Origin: DASRBN01 sp035294305
Lineage (GTDB): Bacteria; Chloroflexota; Ktedonobacteria; Ktedonobacterales; Ktedonobacteraceae
Direction: 5' to 3'
DNA: 64,000 nt
NCBI GenBank assembly: GCA_035294305.1
Contig: DATGLD010000046.1
Location: forward strand, 36,930-100,929
Positions 40,811 through 49,550 of the stretch are shown one piece after another. The notes beneath the pieces were generated by a model. It was not told the DNA's origin. It made no database searches and saw only the letters and a program-made list of their open reading frames with translations. The translations under genes were made by a program, and so were the position numbers. How positions within the stretch are numbered: the first letter of the stretch is position 1; the number at the start of each line of letters is the position of its first letter.

Positions 40811-42043
40811 GAGAATGTCATCCAGGCGCTGTGTGAGTTTGCGTGTTTTGTTGCCAATCGATTTTACTTGTTCCTGCGAGATCTGCTGGCCCTGGTTGAT
40901 TTGTTCGAGGGCCGCCTGGGTTTCTTCGTCCAGCACACGCGTGACATTTGGGGCCAGGCGCGTGGTTGCTTTGCCCGTGCGCTTGTATTCGTCCAGCACG
41001 CGCGTGACGAGACGATGGGCATTGGCTTTTTCCGCGAAGTTCATAACGGTGGCATTGACGGCTGCCGCCTGATCCGGGTCCGTCGTGAACGTCACCTTAA
41101 CATCGTCGCGCACGCTTTCGCTGATGAGTCCGGCAATCGGAACATCATAAGTGAGTTCGGCCTGGGCAATGCGAAAGAGGCCAGCGGGGCGCGGGTCGAT
41201 CATCAGTTCGAGCAGCACCGACTGGGGTTTGTCTTTTTCCAGGTCGCCTAGTGGGACGATGATCTGGCGGTCCGACAGGACGGATTGTCCCAGATCGCTG
41301 ATGATGGGCAGCACTTTGACGGCTTTCTTGGGCGAGACACCGGCGGGCAGGCGCACCATGAGCGTAGCATTACGCACAGCCACGTCTACCGCGCTCTGTA
41401 CCTGCTGCTCGAAGACACTCAAGGCGTCGGCGGGGTCGCGGATGAATTCGGCGGGCTCGCCCCCGCTCAACTGGCCGATGTTGTCGAGCAAGTCTTCGTC
41501 CCAGTCGGCCCCGATGCCTAATGGGTAGATGGAGATGCCCGCTGCTTTGGCATCCCTGGCGAGCTGGCGGCAGCGTTCGGCATCGCCATAGGTGACGCCA
41601 TCGGTCAACAGGATCATACGATTGATGGCATGCGGGATATTCCAACGGCGCAGTTCGTTAAGCCCCTGGATCATGCCGAGCGACATGGTTGTGCCACCGG
41701 CATCGCGGATTTGATCAATAGCGGCCTTCATGCCGGGCTTATCGTTGCAAGGCATAGAGGGAATGATGACCTGGGATGTATCGTCAAAGATCACGACTGA
41801 GACATAATCGGTTGGTTCCAACCGGTCGATAACCATCTTGACCGCTTCCTTCACATTGCGTAGCTTGGCACCTTTCATGGAACCGGAATGGTCGAGCACG
41901 AGGGCAAAGTTCAGGGGCATGCGTACCTGTGCCATCATTTCAGTTGGTTTGGCTTCTATTAACACATATGCAAGCTGGCTGCCGCCAGTAACTGGCATGT
42001 AATCCTTTCCGACCTGGTGCGCCAGTATTACCTCACCGGGCAT
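40805..42043 (-). CDS. von Willebrand factor A domain protein
   Basis: From ATG 42043 (AAAGGAG upstream) the protein has 412 residues. The VWA domain (about 43-220) has a complete MIDAS start DHSGS (D51, S53, S55), the threonine region GGTTMSL and the LLTDG strand, so it can bind a divalent metal and a partner. The rest is a beta-rich domain and a helical C-terminus. No signal peptide or membrane helix is seen, so it is cytosolic. It lies between the zinc-ribbon PP2C gene and the FHA gene. Confidence 0.88.
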   Translation of the reverse strand: MPGEVILAHQVGKDYMPVTGGSQLAYVLIEAKPTEMMAQVRMPLNFALVLDHSGSMKGAKLRNVKEAVKMVIDRLEPTDYVSVVIFDDTSQVIIPSMPCNDKPGMKAAIDQIRDAGGTTMSLGMIQGLNELRRWNIPHAINRMILLTDGVTYGDAERCRQLARDAKAAGISIYPLGIGADWDEDLLDNIGQLSGGEPAEFIRDPADALSVFEQQVQSAVDVAVRNATLMVRLPAGVSPKKAVKVLPIISDLGQSVLSDRQIIVPLGDLEKDKPQSVLLELMIDPRPAGLFRIAQAELTYDVPIAGLISESVRDDVKVTFTTDPDQAAAVNATVMNFAEKANAHRLVTRVLDEYKRTGKATTRLAPNVTRVLDEETQAALEQINQGQQISQEQVKSIGNKTRKLTQRLDDILP

Positions 42044-42065
42044 ATATATGTACTCCTTTCGCATT

Positions 42066-42094
42066 CGGGCGACCTGCGCGGTCGCTCCTACAGT
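42066..42094. repeat. family A-like hairpin upstream of the VWA gene
   Basis: GGGCGACCTGCGCGGTCGCT followed by CCTACAG is a palindromic variant whose inner part GCGACC...GGTCGC can fold on itself. Confidence 0.5.
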
Positions 42095-42138
42095 ATATCA
42101 TAATGGTTCAATTATGGAATAAAGATGCCATGGCTCTA

Positions 42139-44190
42139 TTAGCGAACAAAGACGATGACTGCGCTGATATTATCCTCTCCACCATTGGTATTGGCGGCCT
42201 CGATCAATTGCGTGCAGGCCGTTTGCGGGTCAGGCGCGTTATTAAGTGTGCTTTCGATTTGCGGGTTGCGCACCATTTCCCATAAACCATCGGAACAGCT
42301 TAACAGGATGTCGCCGGGATGCAGCTGCTGTTTGAACATGTCGATCTGTACATTCAGTTTGTCTCCCAGGCTGCGGAAAATCTGGCTACGCTGCGGATGT
42401 GTGTAGACATCGTCCGGTTCGATCAGGCCGCTGGCGACAAGCTGCCCAACCAGTGAATGGTCGGTGGTGAGCTGGTAGAGCTGCTGGCCGCGCAGCATAT
42501 AGGTGCGGCTATCGCCGACGTTGATGATGTAGGCATGATCCCCCACGATCATAAAGCCGGTGATGGTCGAGCCCATGTCGGTTTTGTCCTGTTGATTCTT
42601 CTGGCAGAGCACAGTATTGGCATCCTGGATGGCGTCGTGGAAGAGCGCGACCAGTGTGTCTTCATCAAACGGTTTGACGGTTTCGCCGTTCTTTTCGGCG
42701 CTGAGCGGGGCCGCGAGCAGTTCGCGCACCATACGTTCGGCGATGATGTTGATAGTGGTGCGGCTCGCAACCTGTCCGTTGTCGTGCCCGCCAAGGCCAT
42801 CGGCGACGATGAAGACGCCGGTGGGGGTGCCCGTCGATTCGAAGACGCGCTGGAGCAAGAGTACCAGCGTGCTGTCCTCATTCGGCTCGCTGCGGCGCAC
42901 ATTACCGGCGTCGGAATCGCATGCCGCGAGCAGGCGCACACCGTTGGGGAAAGCATTTTGCTCTGCCTGTGGCTGTTCGATGACGTAGGTGTGTCCTTTT
43001 TCGACGACCGTGTTGGCGATAGTCCCTTGCAAGACGTGCGCGTCCTGGGTATCCGCGGCGCTGTCCCCTGCCTTGCCGGCGGGGGCCGCCGGGTATTCAT
43101 GCATGAGATAGGGAACGTTGAGCAACTCGGCGCCACAGTTGATACAGAATTCATCTCCTTCGGCATTCTCTTCGGAATCGCAGTTCCAGCAGTGCTGGTA
43201 GCCCTGGAGATCAACGACCTGGTAAACATGCTCCTTCTCGCCGTCGCCTACGACTTGAGTAACCTTGTAGCGATCGGCAACAATTGCGCCGAGCTCGAGC
43301 AGCGGAAACTCGCTGCTTGGGGCCGCTTCCTGCTCAGTACCGGACTGCCCGGATGTGTTAGATGATGCCTGCGAGGGCTGATCAACCGGCGCCGGCAGCG
43401 ATTCACCGGTTCCTGCGCCTGATGTGGTAGTTTCGCCTGCGCTCCCTGCCTCATTTGCAGTAGGCGGGACATTCGCGTCGACCGGTAGCCCAGCGCGTTC
43501 CTTTTCACTATCTGCCTCTGCCCCGCTTTCCGTGGCCTCTGGCGCTCCCGCTGTGGGTACTTGAGAGTCGCCAGCCTGCGGGGTCGAAAAAGAAGAGGGG
43601 GGCGGTGGAGGCGGTGCCGGAATGGGCTCATCTTCCTGAGATGGATTTGAGGCATAGAGATAACTACCAGCTTGATAGCCCTGCGGGGGCGCGATCAATC
43701 CGGCCCCCGCATTCGGATGCATCATGACGGTTGGCGCCTCTGCGATATCCTGTTCATTTTGAGCAGGTGTGGACGGCATTTCCGCGTAATCAGGAGTGAA
43801 AGGCATAGCAGCCTGCTCGCCCTGTGCCTGTTCTGCTTCCTGCTGCCAGCGCCGGTTGTGTATAGCCATCATTCTTTCAGGCGTAAGAACCAGCGTGGGA
43901 GCGTTAGTGATGTCTTCTATTGTACCGCCTGCGGGTGCCTGGCCTGATTGTGGCTCGTCCGCCTGTGGCTGGCTAGTGGTCGAAGTAGTCTCCCCTGTCC
44001 TGGCCGGTGCTTCCTCCGCATTCCCCTGTGCCAGCGCCTCGGGTGTGGCTGGTGCGGGACCGGCAGGAACAGCGTTGGACATAACGACATCACCGCCTGC
44101 GTGAGCCGGTTCCGCTCGTAAAGGCTGGCCGCAGCCCTTACAGAATTTTGCGTCTTCGCGGTTTTGAGTATGACACAACGGACAGATCAT
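42139..44190 (-). CDS. PP2C-type Ser/Thr phosphatase with two zinc ribbons
   Basis: From ATG 44190 (AAAGGAGGGCAGCC upstream) the protein has 683 residues. A zinc ribbon at 1-25 (CPLCHTQNREDAKFCKGCG) is followed by about 290 disordered Pro/Ala/Glu-rich residues, a second ribbon (CWNCDSEENAEGDEFCINCG) and a PP2C domain over roughly the last 250 residues. The metal-binding motifs are VADGLGGHDNGQ, CSDGLWEMV and GGEDNISAVIV. It should dephosphorylate substrates of the neighbouring kinase. Part of the linker (43685-43708) matches a dispersed repeat. No membrane helix. Confidence 0.9.
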   Translation of the reverse strand: MICPLCHTQNREDAKFCKGCGQPLRAEPAHAGGDVVMSNAVPAGPAPATPEALAQGNAEEAPARTGETTSTTSQPQADEPQSGQAPAGGTIEDITNAPTLVLTPERMMAIHNRRWQQEAEQAQGEQAAMPFTPDYAEMPSTPAQNEQDIAEAPTVMMHPNAGAGLIAPPQGYQAGSYLYASNPSQEDEPIPAPPPPPPSSFSTPQAGDSQVPTAGAPEATESGAEADSEKERAGLPVDANVPPTANEAGSAGETTTSGAGTGESLPAPVDQPSQASSNTSGQSGTEQEAAPSSEFPLLELGAIVADRYKVTQVVGDGEKEHVYQVVDLQGYQHCWNCDSEENAEGDEFCINCGAELLNVPYLMHEYPAAPAGKAGDSAADTQDAHVLQGTIANTVVEKGHTYVIEQPQAEQNAFPNGVRLLAACDSDAGNVRRSEPNEDSTLVLLLQRVFESTGTPTGVFIVADGLGGHDNGQVASRTTINIIAERMVRELLAAPLSAEKNGETVKPFDEDTLVALFHDAIQDANTVLCQKNQQDKTDMGSTITGFMIVGDHAYIINVGDSRTYMLRGQQLYQLTTDHSLVGQLVASGLIEPDDVYTHPQRSQIFRSLGDKLNVQIDMFKQQLHPGDILLSCSDGLWEMVRNPQIESTLNNAPDPQTACTQLIEAANTNGGEDNISAVIVFVR
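43685..43708. repeat. family C-like motif inside the PP2C linker
   Basis: GGGGGCGCGATCAATCCGGC followed by CCCC is nearly identical to the intergenic motif at 40784. It encodes AGAGLIAPP in the disordered linker. Confidence 0.45.
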
Positions 44191-44226
44191 GGCTGCCCTC
44201 CTTTTATTTATTCTCCAGGCCCTGGA

Positions 44227-44258
44227 GAGGACAGGCACCAGGCGCTGTCCCTACAGGA
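44227..44258. repeat. family B repeat between the kinase and PP2C genes
   Basis: GAGGACAGGCACCAGGCGCT followed by GTCCCTACAGG is the exact inverted form of the consensus CCTGTAGGGACAGCGCCTGG...CCTGTCC. Confidence 0.75.
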
Positions 44259-44289
44259 GCCGCACATCCATTCTGGTCGTGACAATTAT

Positions 44290-46269
44290 TTATAATTGTT
44301 TTTGTAAACGGTTGGCCTCGACATTATTGGAGTCGTATTGCAGCGCCTCGCGTATCATCTGGCGTGCTTCGTTCTTTTTGCCGGATTTGAGGTAGCAATT
44401 GGCCATGGCGCTGTAGATCTCGGAGACTCCGGGATTCCATTGCCGCGCCTGCTCCAGGGCGCTGAGCGCTACCTTCCATTCGCGCGCTTTCATGTGGGCA
44501 CGGCCAAGTTCGTACCAGCCCTCCCACATGCCAGGTTCCTGCTGCGTGGCCTGGCGGAGCACGCTGATGGCAGATTGTGCCTGATTCATTTTCAGGTAGA
44601 GGCGCCCCAGCTCTATCAGGATCAGCGCGTGCCTGGGATTAATTTTGAGGCCTTCCAGGAAATAGGCCTCGGCTTCAAGGTTATAGCCCTGGTCTTCGGC
44701 GACCCGGCCCAACTGGAAGTAGACCGCCGGATCCTGGGGGGCGAGTCGAAGTGCGCCCTTGAATGCCTCGATGGCTTTAGGATAGAGTTCCAGGTCATGA
44801 TAGCACATGCCTAGCTGGAAGTAGCAATCAAAAGAATTTGGCCGGGCCACACTTGCCTGTTCGAACTGTTCCGCCGCCAGTTTCATATTCTCGTTGAACA
44901 GGGTCTTGTCTTTGTCTTTTACCGCTTGCCCATACTGGCGATAAGCGCGTCCAAGGTTGTAGGAGACATCGTAGGACGGCCTGCCAGCAACCTGGGCCAT
45001 TTTGAAGTGATTGATCGCTTCAGTATAGTTTTTGTTGTTCAGGTCTTGCAGGCCCAGGCGATAGGCTGTGGTGGGGTCCGGCGCCTGCACGGCGCTCGAG
45101 CTAACCGGGCGCGACGTAATGCTGCTCGAACCGATGGGGCGGGCGCGGATAGGGGCCGGGGGCCGGACGCCGACCTGCGCTCGCACCTGGGGAGGCACGA
45201 CCGTGGCCCCGTGTGTAAGGGGCTGTCCATCACGCTTGCAGAACTTTGCGCCGGGTCGATTGCGATAGCCACACTTGGGACAGATGACCTCGTTTCCCGT
45301 TGCCGTCGAGGGCACCACGATGGTGGCATTGGACGAGAGCGCCGGAATCTGGACGGTGGTCGGGGCGGGATTCGCGATGTACGCCAGGCATTGTTGTAGC
45401 GCTACACGCATGGCATCGGCGCTCTGAAAGCGCTGGGCGGGGTCCTGCTGCATGGCCTTGATGATCACTTGCTCTACCGGGCAGATAATGCGGTTGCCTA
45501 TCTGGACAGTATGCAGGCGCGGATTTTTGGCGTAGATGCTGCCAGGAGCAGGCGTCTGGATCGGCTCCGGCTCGTGATTGGTGAGCAGGTGGTACATGGT
45601 CGCCCCCAACGAGTAGATGTCCGAACGAGCATCCGTCTGCACCAGCTTGCCAGGATTCTGCGCGGAACGGCGCTGTCCCGGCGCAGTGATCGAGCCAAGA
45701 TGTTCCGGCGAGGCGTAGGAGATGGTTCCTAAATTCTCGGTGTTGGTACGTTTGTTGGGGTCGAACCGGCGCGCGATGCCAAAGTCGATGAGTTCGACAT
45801 TCCCGTCGGGCATGACCATGATATTGCCGGGTTTGAGGTCGCGCAGGATGATGGGCGGATTTTGCGAGTGAATGTAACTCAAGGCTTCGCATACCTGAAT
45901 CATCCAGCGCACGACCGACTCTTCGTCCAGCGGCGCGCTGGCATCTTCGAGCATCTTCTCCAGGCTGCGTCCAGGCACAAATTCCATCACGAAGTAGTAG
46001 TTCCCTCGCTCCTGGAAGCTGAGTATCAAGGAGGGGATGCGCGGATGCTTGAGCTTGAAGAGCAGGTCGATCTCTTTATCGAAGCGTTCGATGGCTGCTT
46101 TGCGCTCCTCCTCAGGCATACTGGGGTTGATGAGTAGTTCCTTTACCGCGCGGTAGTAGCCCGGTTTCCCGACCTGCTCAACCTTATAGACGGTCCCCAT
46201 GCCGCCCTCACCCAGCACCTGGATGATCTTGAATTTTCCATCAAGGATTGTACCTAAAGGCAGTGGCAT
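44290..46269 (-). CDS. Ser/Thr protein kinase with zinc-ribbon-like hinge and TPR tail
   Basis: The 659-residue protein has a kinase domain at 8-285: GEGGMGTVYKV, VKELL lysine, ILRDLKPGNIMV (L in place of the usual H of HRD) and LIDFGIARRF. At about 330-350 a ribbon CPKCGYRNRPGAKFCKRDG has Asp instead of the fourth cysteine. TPR units fill about 405-655 (YFQLGMCYHDLELYPKAIEAFKGALRL and similar). No membrane helix, so it is cytosolic. It follows the smaller PP2C gene by 10 bp and precedes the zinc-ribbon PP2C gene: a kinase flanked by two opposing phosphatases. Confidence 0.94.
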   Translation of the reverse strand: MPLPLGTILDGKFKIIQVLGEGGMGTVYKVEQVGKPGYYRAVKELLINPSMPEEERKAAIERFDKEIDLLFKLKHPRIPSLILSFQERGNYYFVMEFVPGRSLEKMLEDASAPLDEESVVRWMIQVCEALSYIHSQNPPIILRDLKPGNIMVMPDGNVELIDFGIARRFDPNKRTNTENLGTISYASPEHLGSITAPGQRRSAQNPGKLVQTDARSDIYSLGATMYHLLTNHEPEPIQTPAPGSIYAKNPRLHTVQIGNRIICPVEQVIIKAMQQDPAQRFQSADAMRVALQQCLAYIANPAPTTVQIPALSSNATIVVPSTATGNEVICPKCGYRNRPGAKFCKRDGQPLTHGATVVPPQVRAQVGVRPPAPIRARPIGSSSITSRPVSSSAVQAPDPTTAYRLGLQDLNNKNYTEAINHFKMAQVAGRPSYDVSYNLGRAYRQYGQAVKDKDKTLFNENMKLAAEQFEQASVARPNSFDCYFQLGMCYHDLELYPKAIEAFKGALRLAPQDPAVYFQLGRVAEDQGYNLEAEAYFLEGLKINPRHALILIELGRLYLKMNQAQSAISVLRQATQQEPGMWEGWYELGRAHMKAREWKVALSALEQARQWNPGVSEIYSAMANCYLKSGKKNEARQMIREALQYDSNNVEANRLQKQL

Positions 46270-46279
46270 ACCTGCGTCC

Positions 46280-47176
46280 TCAACTTATATGCACGACCAC
46301 GGCGGTGATGTTATCCTCTCCACCCTTGGCATTCGCCATGTCAATTAAGAGATCGCAGGCCTTTTGCGGGTCCTGCTGCTCGGCAAGCACACGAGCCAGT
46401 TCTGAGGAATGCACCATTTCCCACAACCCATCGGAACATAGCAGGAGGATATCGCCGGGTTGCAAGTTCTCATGGAAAATGTCGGGATCGACGGTTTTAT
46501 GCCCTGCGCCAAGCGATTTATAGATCAGGTTGCGCTGCGGGTGCGTATACACATCTTCCGGCTCGATCTGATTTGCCTCGACCAGGCGCGCTACCAGCGA
46601 ATGATCACGCGTTAAAGGGGTCAGTTCGCCCTTGCGAAACAGGTAGGTGCGGCTATCCCCAATATTGGCGACATAGGCGGTATTCCCTTGCACCAGAGCG
46701 GCAGTAACGGTACAACCAAGGCCGCGAGCGGCAGATTGTGCTTCGCCATAGTTGAGGATGGCTTTGTTTGCCTGCTGGATAGCAGTCTTCAATCCCTCTT
46801 CGACATTTTTAGCGATTGGCGTCTCCGGTAGCTTGCGGGTTTTCTGCGGCGTGGCGGCAGGGGATGACTCCTGGGGGCCGCTTTGGGACGAAGGCTCCAT
46901 AGCCTGTATCCTGACCGTTTCTTGCTCAGATAAGGGGGTCAGTTTAATCGTTGGCTGCTCGGAGAGTGGCACGAAAAATGATTTGAGTGATTCGCTGATC
47001 TTTTCGACGGCGAGTTTGCTGGCTACCTCACCGGCCTGGTAGCCGCCCATACCATCGGCGACGATAAAGAGCCCGCTATCACCCTCTTCGGAGATAAAGG
47101 AATAGGGTTTGTCCTCGTTTTGTTCCCTTTGCTTCCCCACGTCAGTTTTATATGCGGCAGTGAGTTTTAATGACAT
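46280..47176 (-). CDS. PP2C-type Ser/Thr phosphatase
   Basis: The 298-residue protein is a bare PP2C domain of the PrpC/Stp1 type: TDVGKQREQNEDKPY, VADGMGGYQAGEVAS, NIGDSRTYLFRKGELTPLTRDHSLV, CSDGLWEMV and GGEDNITAVVV, giving all metal-binding aspartates. A Ser/Pro/Gln-rich insert of about 55 residues lies between the first and second halves. It is the first gene of the signalling block, under its own promoter at 47215, and is 10 bp from the kinase gene. Confidence 0.95.
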   Translation of the reverse strand: MSLKLTAAYKTDVGKQREQNEDKPYSFISEEGDSGLFIVADGMGGYQAGEVASKLAVEKISESLKSFFVPLSEQPTIKLTPLSEQETVRIQAMEPSSQSGPQESSPAATPQKTRKLPETPIAKNVEEGLKTAIQQANKAILNYGEAQSAARGLGCTVTAALVQGNTAYVANIGDSRTYLFRKGELTPLTRDHSLVARLVEANQIEPEDVYTHPQRNLIYKSLGAGHKTVDPDIFHENLQPGDILLLCSDGLWEMVHSSELARVLAEQQDPQKACDLLIDMANAKGGEDNITAVVVHIS

Positions 47177-47214
47177 ACGTTTTTCCTTTTATTAATTACG
47201 GTATTTGCAAGCTC

Positions 47215-47243
47215 AATATAGCATATACCTCAAAGCATGACAA
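47215..47243 (-). promoter_or_regulatory. promoter of the PP2C-kinase operon
   Basis: On the minus strand TTGTCA (47238-47243) and TATATT (47215-47220) are spaced by 17 bp, about 40 bp before the PP2C start codon. Confidence 0.72.
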
Positions 47244-47302
47244 ATATAGCTGCAAAATTGGTGGCACACCCTGATCAATTTTCCCAACCGCACCGGGAAA
47301 TG

Positions 47303-47324
47303 AAGACCTGTCCCTACAGGGCCA
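47303..47324. repeat. short family B repeat
   Basis: AAGACCTGTCCCTACAGGGC is a compact copy able to fold (CCTGT...ACAGG). The 298-bp gap 47177-47474 otherwise holds the PP2C promoter and a family A repeat. Confidence 0.5.
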
Positions 47325-47411
47325 GTGCGATAATATATTCTAATCCAATTCCATGTCTCACCCTCGTATCATTATCTATACGAGGATGAGCAGGAAAGGT
47401 TGTAGACTTAA

Positions 47412-47477
47412 GGGGGCGACCACAAGGGTCCCCACCCCTTATCCACACAGCCCCCGCCCTTACAATGACGCTGCTTA
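47412..47477. repeat. family A repeat abutting the der stop
   Basis: GGGGGCGACCACAAGGGTCC begins it and CGCCCTTACAATGACGCTGC ends it next to the TTA (TAA on the minus strand) of der at 47475. A TTATCCACA string inside resembles a DnaA box. Confidence 0.75.
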
Positions 47478-48890
47478 CCTCGTTTGTTCGGATTTGGGGC
47501 GCGCGCGGAAGAACAGGCGAATGGCGGTACCCTTAAAGCCGAATATCTCACGCAGTTGATTTTCCAGGTAGCGTTCGTAGCTAAAATGCAGCGCCTGCGG
47601 GTCGTTGACGAAGAAGACGAAGGTGGGAGGGTTCACCTGTGTCTGGGTCGCGTAGTAAATCTTCAGCGTCTTCCCACGGAACAACGTAGGATTATGGTGC
47701 CGCACGGCCTCCCGCACGACCTCGTTGAGTCGCGAGGTGGGTATGCGCAGGTAACGCATATCGGCGATACTGAGCGCGGTCTCCAGCAGCGACTGCACGT
47801 GATAGCCGGTGGTAGCCGATGTGAAGACGATGGGCGCGTAGGGAATGAACTTGAGTCCTTCGGCGATGATCTTGCGATAGGCTTCGGCGCTCTCTATTTC
47901 TTCATCTGGTTTGGGCTCGCGGCCTTCACGCGCTGCACGGCGCTGCGCCTGGGCCAGGTCCCACTTGTTGACGACGACGATCACACCTTTAGCCTGCTCG
48001 TGAATTTCGCCCGCGATGTGGGTATCCTGAGCGGCCAGTCCTTCGCTGGCATCAATAACCAGCAGGGCTACATCGCAGCGTTCGATGGCACGGGTCGAGC
48101 GCAGGACGCTGAATTTTTCGATGCCGGGGCCGATGCGCCCGCGCCGCCGGATGCCGGCGGTATCGATTAGCATCATTTTGCGTCCCTGGAATTCTACCTC
48201 GGTGTCGATGGCGTCACGGGTGGTACCGGGCACATCGCTAACGATAGCACGCTGCGTCCCCAGGATAGCGTTGAGCAGCGATGATTTGCCGACATTGGGG
48301 CGACCCACGATAGCGATGCGAGGAATGTCCTCCTCTTCTTCCTCGGCCTGCTCTTCTTCGGGTGGAAGTTCTTCGACGATGCGGTCGAGCAGGTCGCCGG
48401 TGCCGATGCCTTGCAGGGACGAGAGATCAATCGGATCGCCCAGGCCCAGGGAGTAGAATTCGACGGCATCCTGGCGCAGGCGCGCGTTATCTGCCTTGTT
48501 CGCGGCAAGAATAACCGGCTTCTTCGTACGGCGCAGCAGGTCAGCCACCTCCTCGTCGGCGGCGGTGATGCCGGAACGCGCATCGACCATAAAGACAATC
48601 ACGTCGGCCTCTTCGATGGCAAGTTCCGCCTGGGCGCGCACGCCCTTCATGATATCGCCAGGCTGCCCATTGAGTCCTACCTGGCCAACCGGAATATCGG
48701 TACCGAGTTCCAGGCCGCCGGTATCGATCAGCGTGAACTCGCGACCGTTCCAATCGGTATCGCCATAGATGCGGTCGCGCGTGGTACCGGGCAGGTCTTC
48801 GACGACGGCCACGCGCTCGCCGATCATGCGATTAAAGAATGTAGATTTGCCGACGTTGGGACGCCCAACGATGGCGACAAGTGGCTTCAT
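47475..48890 (-). CDS. der: ribosome biogenesis GTPase Der (EngA)
   Basis: Der is an essential GTPase with two GTP-binding domains that helps 50S assembly. From MKPLVAIVGRPNVGKSTFFNR the protein has 471 residues. Each G domain has GRPNVGKS, DTxG (LIDTGGLE, LIDTAGIRRRG) and NKxD (AANKADN, VVNKWDL). The C-terminal KH-like domain ends in a basic tail. An acidic linker (EEEQAEEEEEDIP) joins the G domains. GGAGGTGAACCT lies right before ATG 48890, so a longer frame to 48968 is rejected. Confidence 0.96.
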   Translation of the reverse strand: MKPLVAIVGRPNVGKSTFFNRMIGERVAVVEDLPGTTRDRIYGDTDWNGREFTLIDTGGLELGTDIPVGQVGLNGQPGDIMKGVRAQAELAIEEADVIVFMVDARSGITAADEEVADLLRRTKKPVILAANKADNARLRQDAVEFYSLGLGDPIDLSSLQGIGTGDLLDRIVEELPPEEEQAEEEEEDIPRIAIVGRPNVGKSSLLNAILGTQRAIVSDVPGTTRDAIDTEVEFQGRKMMLIDTAGIRRRGRIGPGIEKFSVLRSTRAIERCDVALLVIDASEGLAAQDTHIAGEIHEQAKGVIVVVNKWDLAQAQRRAAREGREPKPDEEIESAEAYRKIIAEGLKFIPYAPIVFTSATTGYHVQSLLETALSIADMRYLRIPTSRLNEVVREAVRHHNPTLFRGKTLKIYYATQTQVNPPTFVFFVNDPQALHFSYERYLENQLREIFGFKGTAIRLFFRARPKSEQTR

Positions 48891-49047
48891 AGGTTCACCT
48901 CCACCCTTTTCCGATAGGTATAGTTCTCTACAGTCATGTCTCAGATATTTATACGATAGAGAGGGCACCCACGTAGGGGTGCCCCTGTGTTTGTTGATGT
49001 TTATGCCTTCAGATCATTATAGCATACAGTAGTTGCCCTGGCAGAAA

Positions 49048-49518
49048 TTAAGAAGGAAGCGTCGCATACCATATTTTGCGTTCCGGTGGCACAGTCGCCA
49101 CCGAGGTGACTTCAATTCTCCAAGGCGTGAGCTTGAGCAAGCCAAATTCGGGATGATCGACGCTGCCATAGATGGGAGCAGGATCGAAACCCAGCGGAGG
49201 TGGTGTGTTCTGTAAAAGCTGCCAGATATCTTGCTTGATATCCAGGTCTTCTATCCACTCAGCTTTGCAATCTACATATACCGGCTTCACGACATCGGCT
49301 ATGTAGGCAAGGGAGACATAGGGATGCTCCTGAAGGTGCCGCTCTTTGGGGGTTCCACGCCGCGTGGTAATCCACCCAATCTCTCCCTGCCAGATAGGAT
49401 GTAAGATACGCGAGCGCGGGCGACCTTTCGCATCAATGGTGGCAACGTTGCACCAGACTGCTTTGTTTACTCTTTCCTGAAATTCACCGGTAATTTCATC
49501 AAACGTGGCAATTTTCAC
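49048..49518 (-). CDS. pyridoxamine 5'-phosphate oxidase-like (FMN-binding split barrel) protein
   Basis: About 156 residues from GTG 49518, with GGAG some 12 bp upstream. The split-barrel pattern is visible: VWCNVATIDAKGRPRSRILHPIWQGEIGWITTRRGTPKERHLQEHPYVSLAYIADVVKPVYVDCKAEWIED. These proteins bind FMN, F420 or haem and reduce or oxidise small molecules; true PNPOx activity is not implied. The start is less certain than the family. It lies 32 bp after a beta-propeller gene on the same strand. Confidence 0.8.
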   Translation of the reverse strand: MKIATFDEITGEFQERVNKAVWCNVATIDAKGRPRSRILHPIWQGEIGWITTRRGTPKERHLQEHPYVSLAYIADVVKPVYVDCKAEWIEDLDIKQDIWQLLQNTPPPLGFDPAPIYGSVDHPEFGLLKLTPWRIEVTSVATVPPERKIWYATLPS

Positions 49519-49550
49519 GAGGCTATTGTTCTCCTTTTTGGAATTGGGAA

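Noticed and set aside
39994..47176. Kinase/PP2C/FHA/VWA block as part of a type VI secretion system
   Set aside because: No tss/hcp/vgrG/clpV genes are present in the window, and Chloroflexota lack an outer-membrane context for a T6SS.
47439..47447. Perfect DnaA-box-like TTATCCACA, about 8 kb from rpmH
   Set aside because: It is a single site within a family A repeat, with no cluster of boxes, no AT-rich unwinding element and no dnaA/dnaN nearby. Not evidence for oriC.
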